Shown here in pieces: positions 50,823-61,979 of a stretch of DNA of 64,000 nucleotides (its first letter is position 1; each line of letters begins with the position of its first letter). The notes under the pieces were generated by a model. The model was given only the letters and a program-made list of their open reading frames with translations. It did not search any database and had not been told where the DNA came from. A program made the position numbers and the translations under genes. Origin of the DNA: Panorpa germanica (taxonomy: Eukaryota > Arthropoda > Insecta > Mecoptera > Panorpidae); the NCBI GenBank assembly GCA_963678705.1, contig OY783210.1:18911331-18975330 (forward strand). The letters are read 5' to 3'.

Positions 50823-52590
50823 TTGCAAGTGTGTACCAGGGTATACAAGTGCTAGGTGTGAAATCAACATAGATGATTGTGTGACTCCAGAATAAGTGCC
50901 AGAATAATGGGACTTGTATTGATCAAGTTGAATCCTATCCATGCCAATGTTTACAGGAACACATTGTGAAACCAGAATTCCATTTTGTTCTGCAGAATAC
51001 AATCCATGTGGTAACGATGCTCGCTGTGTTGATAACTGTAGTCACTATAGTTGCGAATGCGCTGCAGGTTTTGCAGGTGTATAATTGCACAGAAGATATT
51101 GATGACTGCCAAAATAATATGTGTCAGGTACAATATTAATCAATAATCAGTACTCTGTTAATCAATAATTTATGTTTTAATATAAAAAGTAAAGTAGTAT
51201 TTATTTTGATTTAATAGAATGGTGCAACATGCGTTGATGGAATAAATGACTACGTTTGTCGTTGTGCCGGTGATTATACTGGTAAATTTTGTGAAGCAGG
51301 TCCACTAGTAGCAATGATGTATCCCCAAACTCCACCATATCAACATCACGAATGCAAACATGGTGTTTGTTTACAATCTAATCCTTTAAATGCAGATTAT
51401 ATTTGCAAATGTTCTGCCTGGTATTCTGGAAAACGCTGCTGGAAAAGTCTTACCAGCTTAAGTTTGTGCACAATAACTCTTTACGTTGAAAGCCAATGTT
51501 ACTATTGTACTTAGTTCTGCGCAGAACAATGGTGTACTCCTATATGATGGAAATGCAGAACATCTTGCTGTGCAGCTGTTCCATGGTAGAATTAGGGTCC
51601 GCTTCGATGTTGGAAATTATCCAGTATCTACTATGTGCAGGTAATGTTTTCCAGTTAATATTTAAAGAAAATGAACTTGCTAACAATTAATATTTAAATA
51701 GAAAAATGTAATATCTTAAATATATGTGATTTTGTTTTAGTTTTGAAATGGTCGGTATCATATCGTGGAACTTCTAGTAATAAAAAAGAATTTTACTTTA
51801 AGGGTTGATCGTGGTTTAGCGCGTTCTATTATTAATGACGGATCTCAAGAATTTCACCCGAGCCTGGACAACAAGCATTCATGCAGTGGCATTTAAGAAA
51901 CTTAACCAGCTTTAAAGGATTGTTTTGTGATGTTGAACACATCCGCAATATTTATTTTTCTCCTGCATTATCTTTGTCTTATCTATATGGAGTACAGATA
52001 TTATTATGATCATTCCTTTACAAGTTTCTTAAAGGTAACAGCTACTATAATCTATATACTTTATTATTTTATCACTAATTACAGCTATAATTAGACTTAT
52101 TTAGTAATTATTATTTTAAATCTGATACTTATGCAATTATAATAACATTTTAAATGAAAAATATTTCTTAATCTTTAAAATATTTTCAATTATAACAACA
52201 TGTAATAATTGGCTTTAATGTTTTTTTAAGGTGTGACAACATCAGAGGCTCTTTCCAGGGATCATACTGAACATAAGGGGGACAATAATAATTGCAGAAC
52301 TGAACCAAATCATGTACAGGACGTACTAGTTAAGCACTCTGGACCAAGTATGTATAAAATATTTTTTTAATTGATCCATATTTGTACTAATTAAGCTTCA
52401 TATCGTAATTTTTTGTTTTTTTTAGAAGACTGCACCGATTGTTTTACAAACTGCCATCTAGTCGTACAAGCACGTCCTGCAAATGGAAGTGTATCATGAA
52501 GAAGAGCTCTACCAGAGGCTTAAAGTTCATCATGGGCAAAATAGTTTACTTTCAAATTGGAAATGAGTAGAAATATCTAAAGAAACAAAT
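50823..52590 (+). pseudogene. sli: slit (C-terminal EGF-LamG part) pseudogene, left arm
   Basis: Five exon-like blocks with retained introns: 50823-51127, 51218-51640, 51741-52034, 52231-52347 and 52426-52590. Readable pieces are EGF repeats ([16 protein letters not shown]), the linker [19 protein letters not shown], then LamG pieces ([21 protein letters not shown] read across frames, and [12 protein letters not shown]). This order is that of insect slit, the Robo ligand for axon guidance. The copy is broken: a stop after VTPE near 50893, a CTGCTGG insertion-type lesion at KRCW near 51440, frame changes inside the LamG domain, and stops near 52510. N-terminal leucine-rich repeats are absent. 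Retained introns mean a DNA-level duplication, not retroposition. Confidence 0.85.
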
Positions 52591-54211
52591 AGATTATTTT
52601 CCTGTTATTTATTAATAACTGTGGTAATTTAAGTATGCTACTTCCAAAGTTTTTCTGTTGTAGTATATTATGTTATAATTGAACCAAACATTTTCTGCAA
52701 TTTAATTTGGCAAATACTTATAATGTTTTATATTTTTATTATTATTACGATCTTCCTTTGACATGAAAGAACTAAAGTTATCTAGAATATTTAGATTATA
52801 AAGTTATCTATATATTGGATTATTATGAAATAGTAATAACTTATTTTCAATTTCATTGACTTGCAAACAATAATGCAAGTATTTAATATTATTATTATGT
52901 TTCACTTATTGGTTTTCATTGCACATTTGAATTCTTTAAGAACTAGACATGACTTGGCACGAACATCTCAGAAAACACAAATGTTACAGAACAAATACGT
53001 AAGAAGTTCATTTAGCTGTGTCGTATTTGTTATGTAAAAGTGTTCCATAAATATTATGTTTATGTTTAAACAGTAACAACAGTTTTGGTTGATGTTCGTG
53101 CAGTAAAAAGTAAAAGTGTTGTAAAAAATGTATCCACAATAATGAATCATTGTTTCTTGTACCCATTGCTTCTTATAGCCTGCAGTGGATTCTGTTCTCT
53201 ATACAGACTTATAATTAGCTCCTAAACTTTCTACCATAAAATAAAAATTGTAAAAGAACTGTTGTATTTTTAGTAGTTGTAGAAAAGTAGTTAATAATAT
53301 CTGTCAACAATCATCTTAATAAATGCAGAAAATCTGATTTTTGCTAAAATTAATATTTAAAACATTAAAATAATAAACAATATGTAACATTAGATATCTG
53401 TATTTCGTAACAATTTATTAAATTATTTATCATATCTACATTAATTTTATTTATATTAATAAATGTTTTTGTAACATTAATTATTTAGTAAATATTCGAA
53501 CTGAAAGTGTGCCACCTATTAGACGGTAGACAAAATAACCATAGTCAATATTACTTCACAGAGGACACTAGCAGATAATTTTCCACGCCTGATTTATATG
53601 CTACTATATATACTCACTTAAATGTACTATTTATTCCAAAAACATTTACTTAAAATAAAGGATTAACTAAGTTTTCAATTTTGTTTTATTTATTCCAATA
53701 CTTATATAAAATAAAAATTGAACATTTATACAAGAAATTCATCTCAAATTAATCTCAATACAAGAAATATAGAAAATTCTTCAGTGTCAATTATAAGAAG
53801 AGTAGAAGAGTAAGAAGAAACCTTCTTACATCTCGAGAAATGCAGTATATCTATTTTTTGTTAAAATTAAAAATTCAATGTTTTTATCAATTTTACCAAG
53901 AGTATAACCTTTTTACATCTCGAGGAATGCTAAAGATCTAATTTTTGTTAAAATTAAAAATCCAATGTTTTCCTTTCCATCCTGTGCTTCCATCATAAAC
54001 TTTGAAGCAAGAATATGCAAAGAATAAAATGCAATTGATAGACGCCTGGATAATATGCAACATCTTTTGCTTCTTTATAACGAGACTGTATAAAGAAAAT
54101 AATAATCGGGGATTTCTAAATGTTTGTGTTTTTGTAACAGCTTAATAAATTATTTATCATATGAAATCTACATTAATTACTATTTATATTGTTAAACGTT
54201 TGGAATAATTT
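52591..54211. repeat. Left-arm spacer of the palindrome, with an 87-bp minisatellite
   Basis: Non-coding; mirrored at 57723-59416. It contains two copies of a unit of about 87 bp marked by CTCGAG (53832 and 53919), with TTGTTAAAATTAAAAATTCAATG inside. The right arm has three copies. Otherwise AT-rich with nothing recognised. Confidence 0.7.
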
Positions 54212-55720
54212 GATGCAGTTATGTTCCGTATACTCTAAAATAAAAAACTGCCTAAATATGTACGCGATTCTCACTTGTATGTGATCCTTTTTAAACCCAT
54301 GGACACTTCTTTTTCTAATTTTTTTTTTAATTTCTTCGAAATAATTTTATGCAGTTATGTTCGCTATGCTCTAAAATAAAAAACTGCTTCATTACATTTT
54401 AAATGTCTTCGCGATTCTGGCTTTTATCCGACCTTTTTTAAATTCATGGACTTTCTTTTCTAAAATTTTTTCTTGAATTTCTTGAAATTTTTTGATGCAG
54501 TTATGTTCGCTAGGCTTTAAAGTAAATAACTGCTTCATTACATTTTAACTATTCACGCGATTCTGGCTTTTATGCGACCTTTTTTAAATTCATGGACTTT
54601 TTTTTCTAAAATTTTTTTTTGGATTTCTTGTAATATTTTGATGCAGTTATGTTCGCTAGGCTTTAGAGTAAATAACTGCTTCATTACATTTTAAATATTC
54701 ACGCGATTCTGGCTTGTATGCGACCTTTTTTAAATTAATGGACTTTTTTTTCTAAATTTTTTTTTTGGATTTCTTGTAATTTTTTGATGCAGTTATGTTC
54801 GCTAGGCTATAAAGTAAATAACTACTTCATTACATTTTAAATGTCTTCGCGATTCTGGCTTTTATCCGACCTTTTTTAAATTCATGGACTTTTTTTTCTA
54901 AAATTTTTTCTTGGATTTCTTGAAATTTTTTGATGCAGTTATGTTCGCTAGGCTTTAAAGTAAATAACTGCTTCATTACATTTTAACTATTCACGCGATT
55001 CTGGCTTTTATGCGACCTTTTTTAAATTCATGGACTTTTTTTTCTAAAAATTTTTTTTGGATTTCTTGTAATATTTTGATGCAGTTATGTTCGCTAGGCT
55101 TTAAAGTAAATAACTGCTTCATTACATTTTAAATATCCACGCGATTCTGGCTTGTATGCGACCTTTTTTAAATTCATGGACTTTGTTTTCTAAATTTTTT
55201 TTTTGGATTTCTTGTAATATTTTGATGCAGTTATGTTTGCTAGGCTTTAAAGTAAATTACTGCTTCATTACATTTTAAATATCCACGCGATTCTGGCTTT
55301 TATACGAACTTTTTTAAATTCATGGACTTTTCTTTCTAAAATGTTTTTTTGGATTTCTTGAAATTTTTTGATGCAGTTATGTTCGCTAGGCTTTAAAGTA
55401 AATAACTGCTTCATTACATTTTAAATATCCACGCGATTCTGGCTTTTATACGAACTTTTTTAAATTCATGGACCTTTTTTTCTAAAAATTTTTTTTGGAT
55501 TTCTTGTAATTTTTTGATGCAGTTATGTTCGCTAGGCTTTAAAGTAAATAACTGCTTCATTACATTTTAAATATCCACGCGATTCTGGCTTTTATACGTA
55601 CTTTTTTAAATTCATGGACTTTTTTTCCTAAAATTTTTTTTTGGATTTCTTGAAATTTTTTGATGCAGTTATGTTCGCTAAGCTTTAAAATAAAGAACTG
55701 CTTCATTAGATTTTAAATAT
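54212..55720 (+). repeat. 146-bp satellite array, left (11 copies)
   Basis: Copies of the word GATGCAGTTATGTTCG (or a close variant) start at 54212, 54348, 54494, 54640, 54786, 54932, 55078, 55224, 55370, 55516 and 55662. Every spacing is exactly 146 except the first (136). Each unit also holds ATTCATGGACTTTTT and CGCGATTCTGGCTT. GCAGTTAT and ATAACTGC lie 21 bases apart in each unit and form an 8-bp stem. Outer units are the most diverged, as in satellites homogenised from the centre. Confidence 0.95.
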
Positions 55721-56504
55721 CTACGCAGAAACTCAAAAAAATGCATTGCTCTTAAAATCATAAAAGTGAACCTTTTCATCATTTTTAACAAGATTATAGT
55801 CTTCTTTCTATATGGAGATTTAATATATTGATATATCATAAACTAAAATACATATTTAAAAATAAATAACAAATTTGGAATCAGCATTCAAAACTACGTT
55901 AAAAACCATTAAAAAATAAACGAATTATTTTTTCAATTTTCATGAAAAGTAAGAAGAGTATAGCCTTCTTACTTTTGATAAAAATTGAAAAAAATTTTTG
56001 TTTATTTTTTAATGGTTTTGAACGTAGTTTTGAATGCTGATTTCAAATTAGTAATTCATTTTTTAGTAAGTACTTTTGTTTACGTGATATTTGCAATATA
56101 AAATCGAAATAAAATAAAACTTTAAACGTCTATTACTCATTAACCGCAAGAGGTAATTAAAAATGGATTTCAATTTTGGAATCAGCATACAAAACTACGT
56201 TAGAAAACATGTATCATACGTCAAAATAAATTTTGATTTTTTTAACAAAAGTAAGAAGGCTATACTCTTCTTACTTTTCATGAAAATTGAAAAAAATAAT
56301 TTGTTTATTTTTTAATGGTTTTTAACGTAGTTTTGAATGCTGATTTCAAATTTTGTAATTTATTTTTAAATATGTATTTTAGTTTATGATATATCAATAT
56401 ATTAAATCTCCATATAGAAAGAAGACTATAATCTTGTTAAAAATGATGAAAAGGTTCACTTTTATGATTTTAAGAGCAATGCATTTTTTTGAGTTTCTGC
56501 GTAG
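55721..56504. repeat. Central module of the palindrome
   Basis: About 780 bp around the symmetry centre, itself an inverted repeat. AACGTAGTTTTGAATGCTGA occurs at about 56016 and 56325, and its complement at about 55884; AAAGTAAGAAG(A/G) stems occur on both sides. The outer parts are nearly identical between arms, while the inner 250 bp (55980-56240) are more diverged. No frame of note. Confidence 0.85.
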
Positions 56505-57722
56505 ATATTTAAAATCTAATGAAGCAGTTCTTTATTTTAAAGCTTAGCGAACATAACTGCATCAAAAAATTTCAAGAAATCCAAAAAAAAATTTTAGGAA
56601 AAAAAGTCCATGAATTTAAAAAAGTTCGTATAAAAGCCAGAATCGCGTGGATATTTAAAATGTAATGAAGCAGTTATTTACTTTAAAGCCTAGCGAACAT
56701 AACTGCATCAAAAAATTACAAGAAATCCAAAAAAAATTTTTAGAAAAAAAAGTCCATGAATTTAAAAAAGTTCGTATAAAAGCCAGAATCGCGTGGATAT
56801 TTAAAATGTAATAAAGCAGTTATTTACTTTAAAGCCTAGCGAACATAACTGCATCAAAAAATTTCAAGGAATCCAAAAAAAAAATTTAGAAAAAAAAGTC
56901 CATGAATTTAAAAAAGTTCGTATAAAAGCCAGAATCGCGTGGATATTTAAAATGTAATGAAGCAGTTATTTACTTTAAAGCCTAGCAAACATAACTGCAT
57001 CAAAAAAATTTAAGAAATCCAAAAAAAAATTTTAGAAAAAAAAAGTCCATGAATTTAAAAAAGGTCGCATACAAGCCAGAATCGCGTGGATATTTAAAAT
57101 GTAATGAAGCAGTTATTTACTTTAAAGCCTAGCGAACATAACTGCATCAAAAAATTACAAGAAATCCAAATAAAATTTTTAGAAAAAAAAGTCCATGAAT
57201 TTAAAAAAGGTCGCATAAAAGCCAGAATCGCGTGAATAGTTAAAATGTAATGAAGCAGTTATTTACTTTAAAGCCTAGCAAACATAACTGCATCAAAAAA
57301 TTACAAGAAATCCAAAAAAAATTTTTAGTAAAAAAGTCCATGAATTTAAAAAAAGTTCGTATAAAAGCCAGAATCGCGTGGATATTTAAAATGTAATGAA
57401 GCAGTTATTTACTTTAAAGCGTAGCAAACATAACTGCATCAAAAAATTTTAAGAAATCCAAAAAAAAATTTTAGAAAAAAAAGTCCATGAATTTAAAAAA
57501 GGTCGCATACAAGCCAGAATCGCGTGGATATTTAAAATGTAATGAAGCAGTTTTTTATTTTAGAGCATAGCGAACATAACTGCATAAAATTATTTCGAAG
57601 AAATTAAAAAAAAAAATAGAAAAAGAAGTGTCCATGGGTTTTAAAAAGGTCACATAAAAGTGAGAATCGCGTACATATTTAGGCAGTTTTTTATTTTAGA
57701 GTATACGGAACATAACTGCATC
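56505..57722 (-). repeat. 146-bp satellite array, right (9 copies)
   Basis: Reverse-complement copies, with the CTGCATC mark ending at 56563, 56709, 56855, 57001, 57148, 57294, 57440, 57586 and 57722. Spacings are 146 except one of 147 and the outermost of 136. The odd 136-bp unit is at the outer edge in both arms. Two units fewer than the left arm. Confidence 0.95.
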
Positions 57723-59416
57723 AAATTATTCCAAACGTTTAACAATATAAATAGTAATTAATGTAGATTTCATATGATAAATAATTTATTAAGCTGTTAC
57801 AAAAACACAAACATTTAGAAATCACCGATTATTATTTTCTTTATACAGTCTCGTTATAAAGAAGCAAAAGATGTTGCATATTATCCAGGGGTCTATCAAT
57901 TGCATTTTATTCTTTGCATATTCTTGCTTCAAAGTTTATGATGGAAGCACAGGATGGAAGGGAAAACATTGCATTTTTAATTTTAACAAAAATTAGATCT
58001 TTAGCATTCCTCGAGATGTAAAAAGGTTATACTCTTGGTAAAATTGATAAAAACATTGAATTTTTAATTTTAACAAAAATTAGATCTTCTGCAGTTCTCG
58101 AGATGTAAGAAGGTTATCTTAGGTTATCTCTTGTTAAAATGGATAAAAACGTTGAATTTTTAATTTTAACAAAAAATAGATATTCTGCATTTCTCGAGAT
58201 GTAAGAAGGTTTCTTCTCATAATTGACACTGAAGAATTTTCTATATTTCTTGTATTGAGATTGATTTGAGATGAATTTCTTGTATAAATGTTCAATTTTT
58301 ATTTTATATAAGTATTGGAATAAATAAAACAAAATTGAAAACTTAGTTAATCCTTTATTTTAAGTAAATGTTTTTGGAATAAATAGTACATTTAAGTGAG
58401 TATATATAGTAGCATATAAATCAGGCGTGTAAAATTATCTGCTAGTGTCCTCTGTGAAGTAATATTGACTATGGTTATTTTGTCTACCGTCTAATAGGTG
58501 GCACACTTTCAGTTCGAATATTTACTAAATAATTAATGTTACAAAAACATTTATTAATATAAATAAAATTAATGTAGATATGATAAATAATTTAAGAAAT
58601 TGTTACGAAATACAAATATCTAATGTTACATATTGTTTATTATTTTAATGTTTTAAATATTAATTTTAGCAAAAATCAGATTTTCTGCATTTATTAAGAT
58701 GATTGTTGACAGATATTATTAACTACTTTTCTACAACTACTAAAAATACAACAGTTCTTTTACAATTTTTATTTTATGGTAGAAAGTTTAGGAGCTAATT
58801 ATAAGTCTGTATAGAGAACAGAATCCACTGCAGGCTATAAGAAGCAATGGGTACAAGAAACAATGATTCATTATTGTGGATACATTTTTTACAACACTTT
58901 TACTTTTTACTGCACGAACATCAAACAAAACTGTTGTTACTGTTTAAACATAATATTTATGGAACACTTTTGTATAACAAATACGACACAGCTAAATGAA
59001 CTTCTTACGTATTTGTTCTGTAACATTTGTGTTTTCTGAGATGTTCGTGCCAAGTCATGTCTAGTTATTAAAGAATTCAAATGTGCAATGAAAACCAATA
59101 AGTGAAACATAATAATAATATTAAATACTTGCATTATTGTTTGCATGTCAATGAAATTGAAAATAAGTTATTACTATTTCATAATAATCCAATATATAGA
59201 TAACTTTATAATCTAAATATTCTAGATAACTTTAGTTCTTTCATGTCAAAGGAAGATCGTAATAATAATAAAAATATAAAACTTTATAAGTATTTGCCAA
59301 ATTAAATTGCAGAAAATGTTTAGTTCAATTATAACATAATATACTACAACAGAAAAACTTTGGAAGTAGCATACTTAAATTACCACAGTTATTAATAAAT
59401 TACAGGAAAATAATCT
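57723..59416. repeat. Right-arm spacer of the palindrome
   Basis: Mirror of 52591-54211, with three copies of the 87- to 96-bp CTCGAG unit (58010, 58097, 58193). No gene. Confidence 0.7.
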
Positions 59417-61168
59417 ATTTGTTTCTTTAGATATTTCTACTCATTTCCAATTTGAAAGTAAACTATTTTGCCCATGATGAACTTTAAGCCTCTGGTAGAG
59501 CTCTTCTTCATGATACACTTCCATTTGCAGGACGTGCTTGTACGACTAGATGGCAGTTTGTAAAACAATCGGTGCAGTCTTCTAAAAAAAACAAAAAATT
59601 ACGATATGAAGCTTAATTAGTACAAATATGGATCAATTAAAAAAATATTTTATACATACTTGGTCCAGAGTGCTTAACTAGTACGTCCTGTACATGATTT
59701 GGTTCAGTTCTGCAATTATTATTGTCCCCCTTATGTTCAGTATGATCCCTGGAAAGAGCCTCTGATGTTGTCACACCTTAAAAAAACATTAAAGCCAATT
59801 ATTACATGTTGTTATAATTGAAAATATTTTAAAGATTAAGAAATATTTTTCATTTAAAATGTTATTATAATTGCATAAGTATCAGATTTAAAATAATAAT
59901 TACTAAATAAGTCTAATTATAGCTGTAATTAGTGATAAAATAATAAAGTATATAGATTATAGTAGCTGTTACCTTTAAGAAACTTGTAAAGGAATGATCA
60001 TAATAATATCTGTACTCCATATAGATAAGACAAAGATAATGCAGGAGAAAAATAAATATTGCGGATGTGTTCAACATCACAAAACAATCCTTTAAAGCTG
60101 GTTAAGTTTCTTAAATGCCACTGCATGAATGCTTGTTGTCCAGGCTCGGGTGAAATTCTTGAGATCCGTCATTAATAATAGAACGCGCTAAACCACGATC
60201 AACTCTTAAAGTAAAATTCTTTTTTATTGCTAGAAGTTCCACGATATGATACCGACCATTTCAAAACTAAAACAAAATCACATATATTTAAGATATTACA
60301 TTTTTCTATTTAAATATTAATTGTTAGCAAGTTCATTTTCTTTAAATATTAACTGGAAAACATTACCTGTACATAGTAGATACTGGATAATTTCCAACAT
60401 CGTAGCGGACCCTAATTCTACCATGGAACAGCTGCACAGCAAGATGTTCTGCATTTCCATTATATAGGAGTACACCATTGTTCTGCGCAGAACTAAGTAC
60501 AATAGTAACATTGGCTTTCAACGTAAAGAGTTATTGTGCACAAACTTAAGCTGGTAAGACTTTTCCAGCAGCGTTTTCCAGAATACCAGGCAGAACATTT
60601 GCAAATATAATCTGCATTTATAGGATTAGGTTGGAAACAAACACCATGTTTGCATTCGTGATGTTGATATGGTAGAGTTTGGGGATACATCATTGCTACT
60701 AGTGGACCTGCTTCACAAAATTTACCATTATAATCACCGGCACAACGACAAACGTTGTCATTTATTCCATCAACGCATGTTGCACCATTCTATTAAATCA
60801 AAATAAATACTACTTTACTTTTTATATTAGAACATAAGTTATTGATTACCAGAGTACTGATTATTGATTAATATTGTACCTGACACATATTATTTTGGCA
60901 GTCATCAATATCTTCTGTGCAATTATACACCTGCAAAACCTGCAGCGCATTCGCAACTATAGTGACTAAAGTTATCAACACAGCGAGCATCGTTACCACA
61001 TGGATTGTATTCTGCAGAACAAAATGGAATTCTGCTTTCGCAATGTGTTCCTGTAAACATTGGCATGGATAGGATTCAACTTGATCAATACAAGTCCCAT
61101 TATTCTGGCACTTATTCTGGAGTCACACAATCATCTATGTTGATTTCACACCTAGCACCTACTTGCAA
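59417..61168 (-). pseudogene. sli: slit (C-terminal EGF-LamG part) pseudogene, right arm
   Basis: Mirror image of the left-arm pseudogene, with exon-like blocks at about 61168-60880, 60789-60367, 60266-59973, 59776-59660 and 59581-59417. It carries the same early stop after VTPE and the same KRCW lesion. It lacks 16 bases near 61155 that the left copy keeps (around VPGYTS). In places it is closer to a working slit (CFQPNP where the left copy has CLQSNP). Neither copy can encode the domain. Confidence 0.85.
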
Positions 61169-61979
61169 CTAAAATACATGAAGATTTATTTTTATTTGAT
61201 CGAGAAATTAATTAACACTTACAATCAAAGTAAATTTATGTAGTCGAAGAAACAATGTTATCCAGTAAATGTCTAAAACGGTTATTATTTAGACGCCTGT
61301 AATTTGTTTAAAACAATTTAATAAGGTGTATATTATATGATAAGTGTATATTTCCTCTCATTTGTAATGTTTATAATATAAATTTTTAGGTTATATATAA
61401 TAACCGATTTTTTAATTTGTCTAATATATATAAACATTAATTAATGTTTAAAACGGTCAAAATAATACTAGACCTCAAACATTCTGTTTTGTTTTGTACA
61501 CAATCGTAAAAGTTTTATACAGATTTTAAGAAACTGTGATCACCTTAAACGTACTAAAGATAAGAATGACAGTTGAATAAAATAAAAACTGTTGATATAT
61601 ACCAAACAAATCTACATAAACTGACATAAATCATTCTTACTCTCAGTCCTATTTATGAATGAAACACAGAATTTTTTTAGGGTAATGTCACGTTCATGAT
61701 ACCCTGATACAAATATGACATTTTTGTAATAGACGGTTTTGATATTTTTTATGAATGAAATTGTATCCGCCCTATTCATGAATGAAACGAGTATTTTATT
61801 TAGGGGTAATGTCATGTTCATGATACCCTGATACAAATTCTTAAAATCCTTTGGAAATAAATGTTGCCGTTCTTTACTTATTAATTAGAAGACGTTTCTA
61901 GACGGATGTAGCGTTCATGATACCCTGATACATATATCTTTTGAAATTTGTTGTAATGAATATTATTTTTGAATAGTAT
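61169..61979. repeat. Right end of the palindrome with an extra terminal repeat copy
   Basis: Holds the third copy of the terminal module plus one extra tandem unit of about 125 bp (61714-61840) that the left arm lacks. The word ATGATACCCTGATACA occurs at about 61697, 61820 and 61919 here and, on the left side, at about 50179 and, inverted, 50282. Confidence 0.7.

Larger units (their letters stand above)
50217..61900. repeat. Giant imperfect palindrome, about 11.7 kb
   Basis: Sequence from 50217 onwards reappears as its reverse complement ending at 61900. Paired landmarks: slit-like frame 51314-51514 (+) with 60493-60693 (-); 51496-51690 with 60317-60511; satellite 54212-55720 with 56505-57722; TACGCAGAAACTC at 55722 with its complement at 56503. 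Coordinate sums are about 112007 in the slit part and 112225 next to the centre. The shift is explained by different repeat copy numbers. Arms differ by scattered substitutions and small indels, so they are real diverged copies and not a read-folding artefact. The symmetry centre is near 56110. Confidence 0.93.

Noticed and set aside
51496..51690. Small intact frames within the slit-like blocks (and their mirror at 60317-60511)
   Set aside because: They are fragments left between lesions of the pseudogene; the LamG frame is split and cannot form the domain.
54212..57722. CRISPR array, because of the regular repeats
   Set aside because: Units are 146-bp satellite repeats without unique spacers, in a eukaryotic genome.
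50217..61900. Palindrome as a pure assembly or hairpin-read artefact
   Set aside because: The arms differ by many substitutions, by small indels and by satellite copy number (11 against 9; 2 against 3), which a folded read would not produce.
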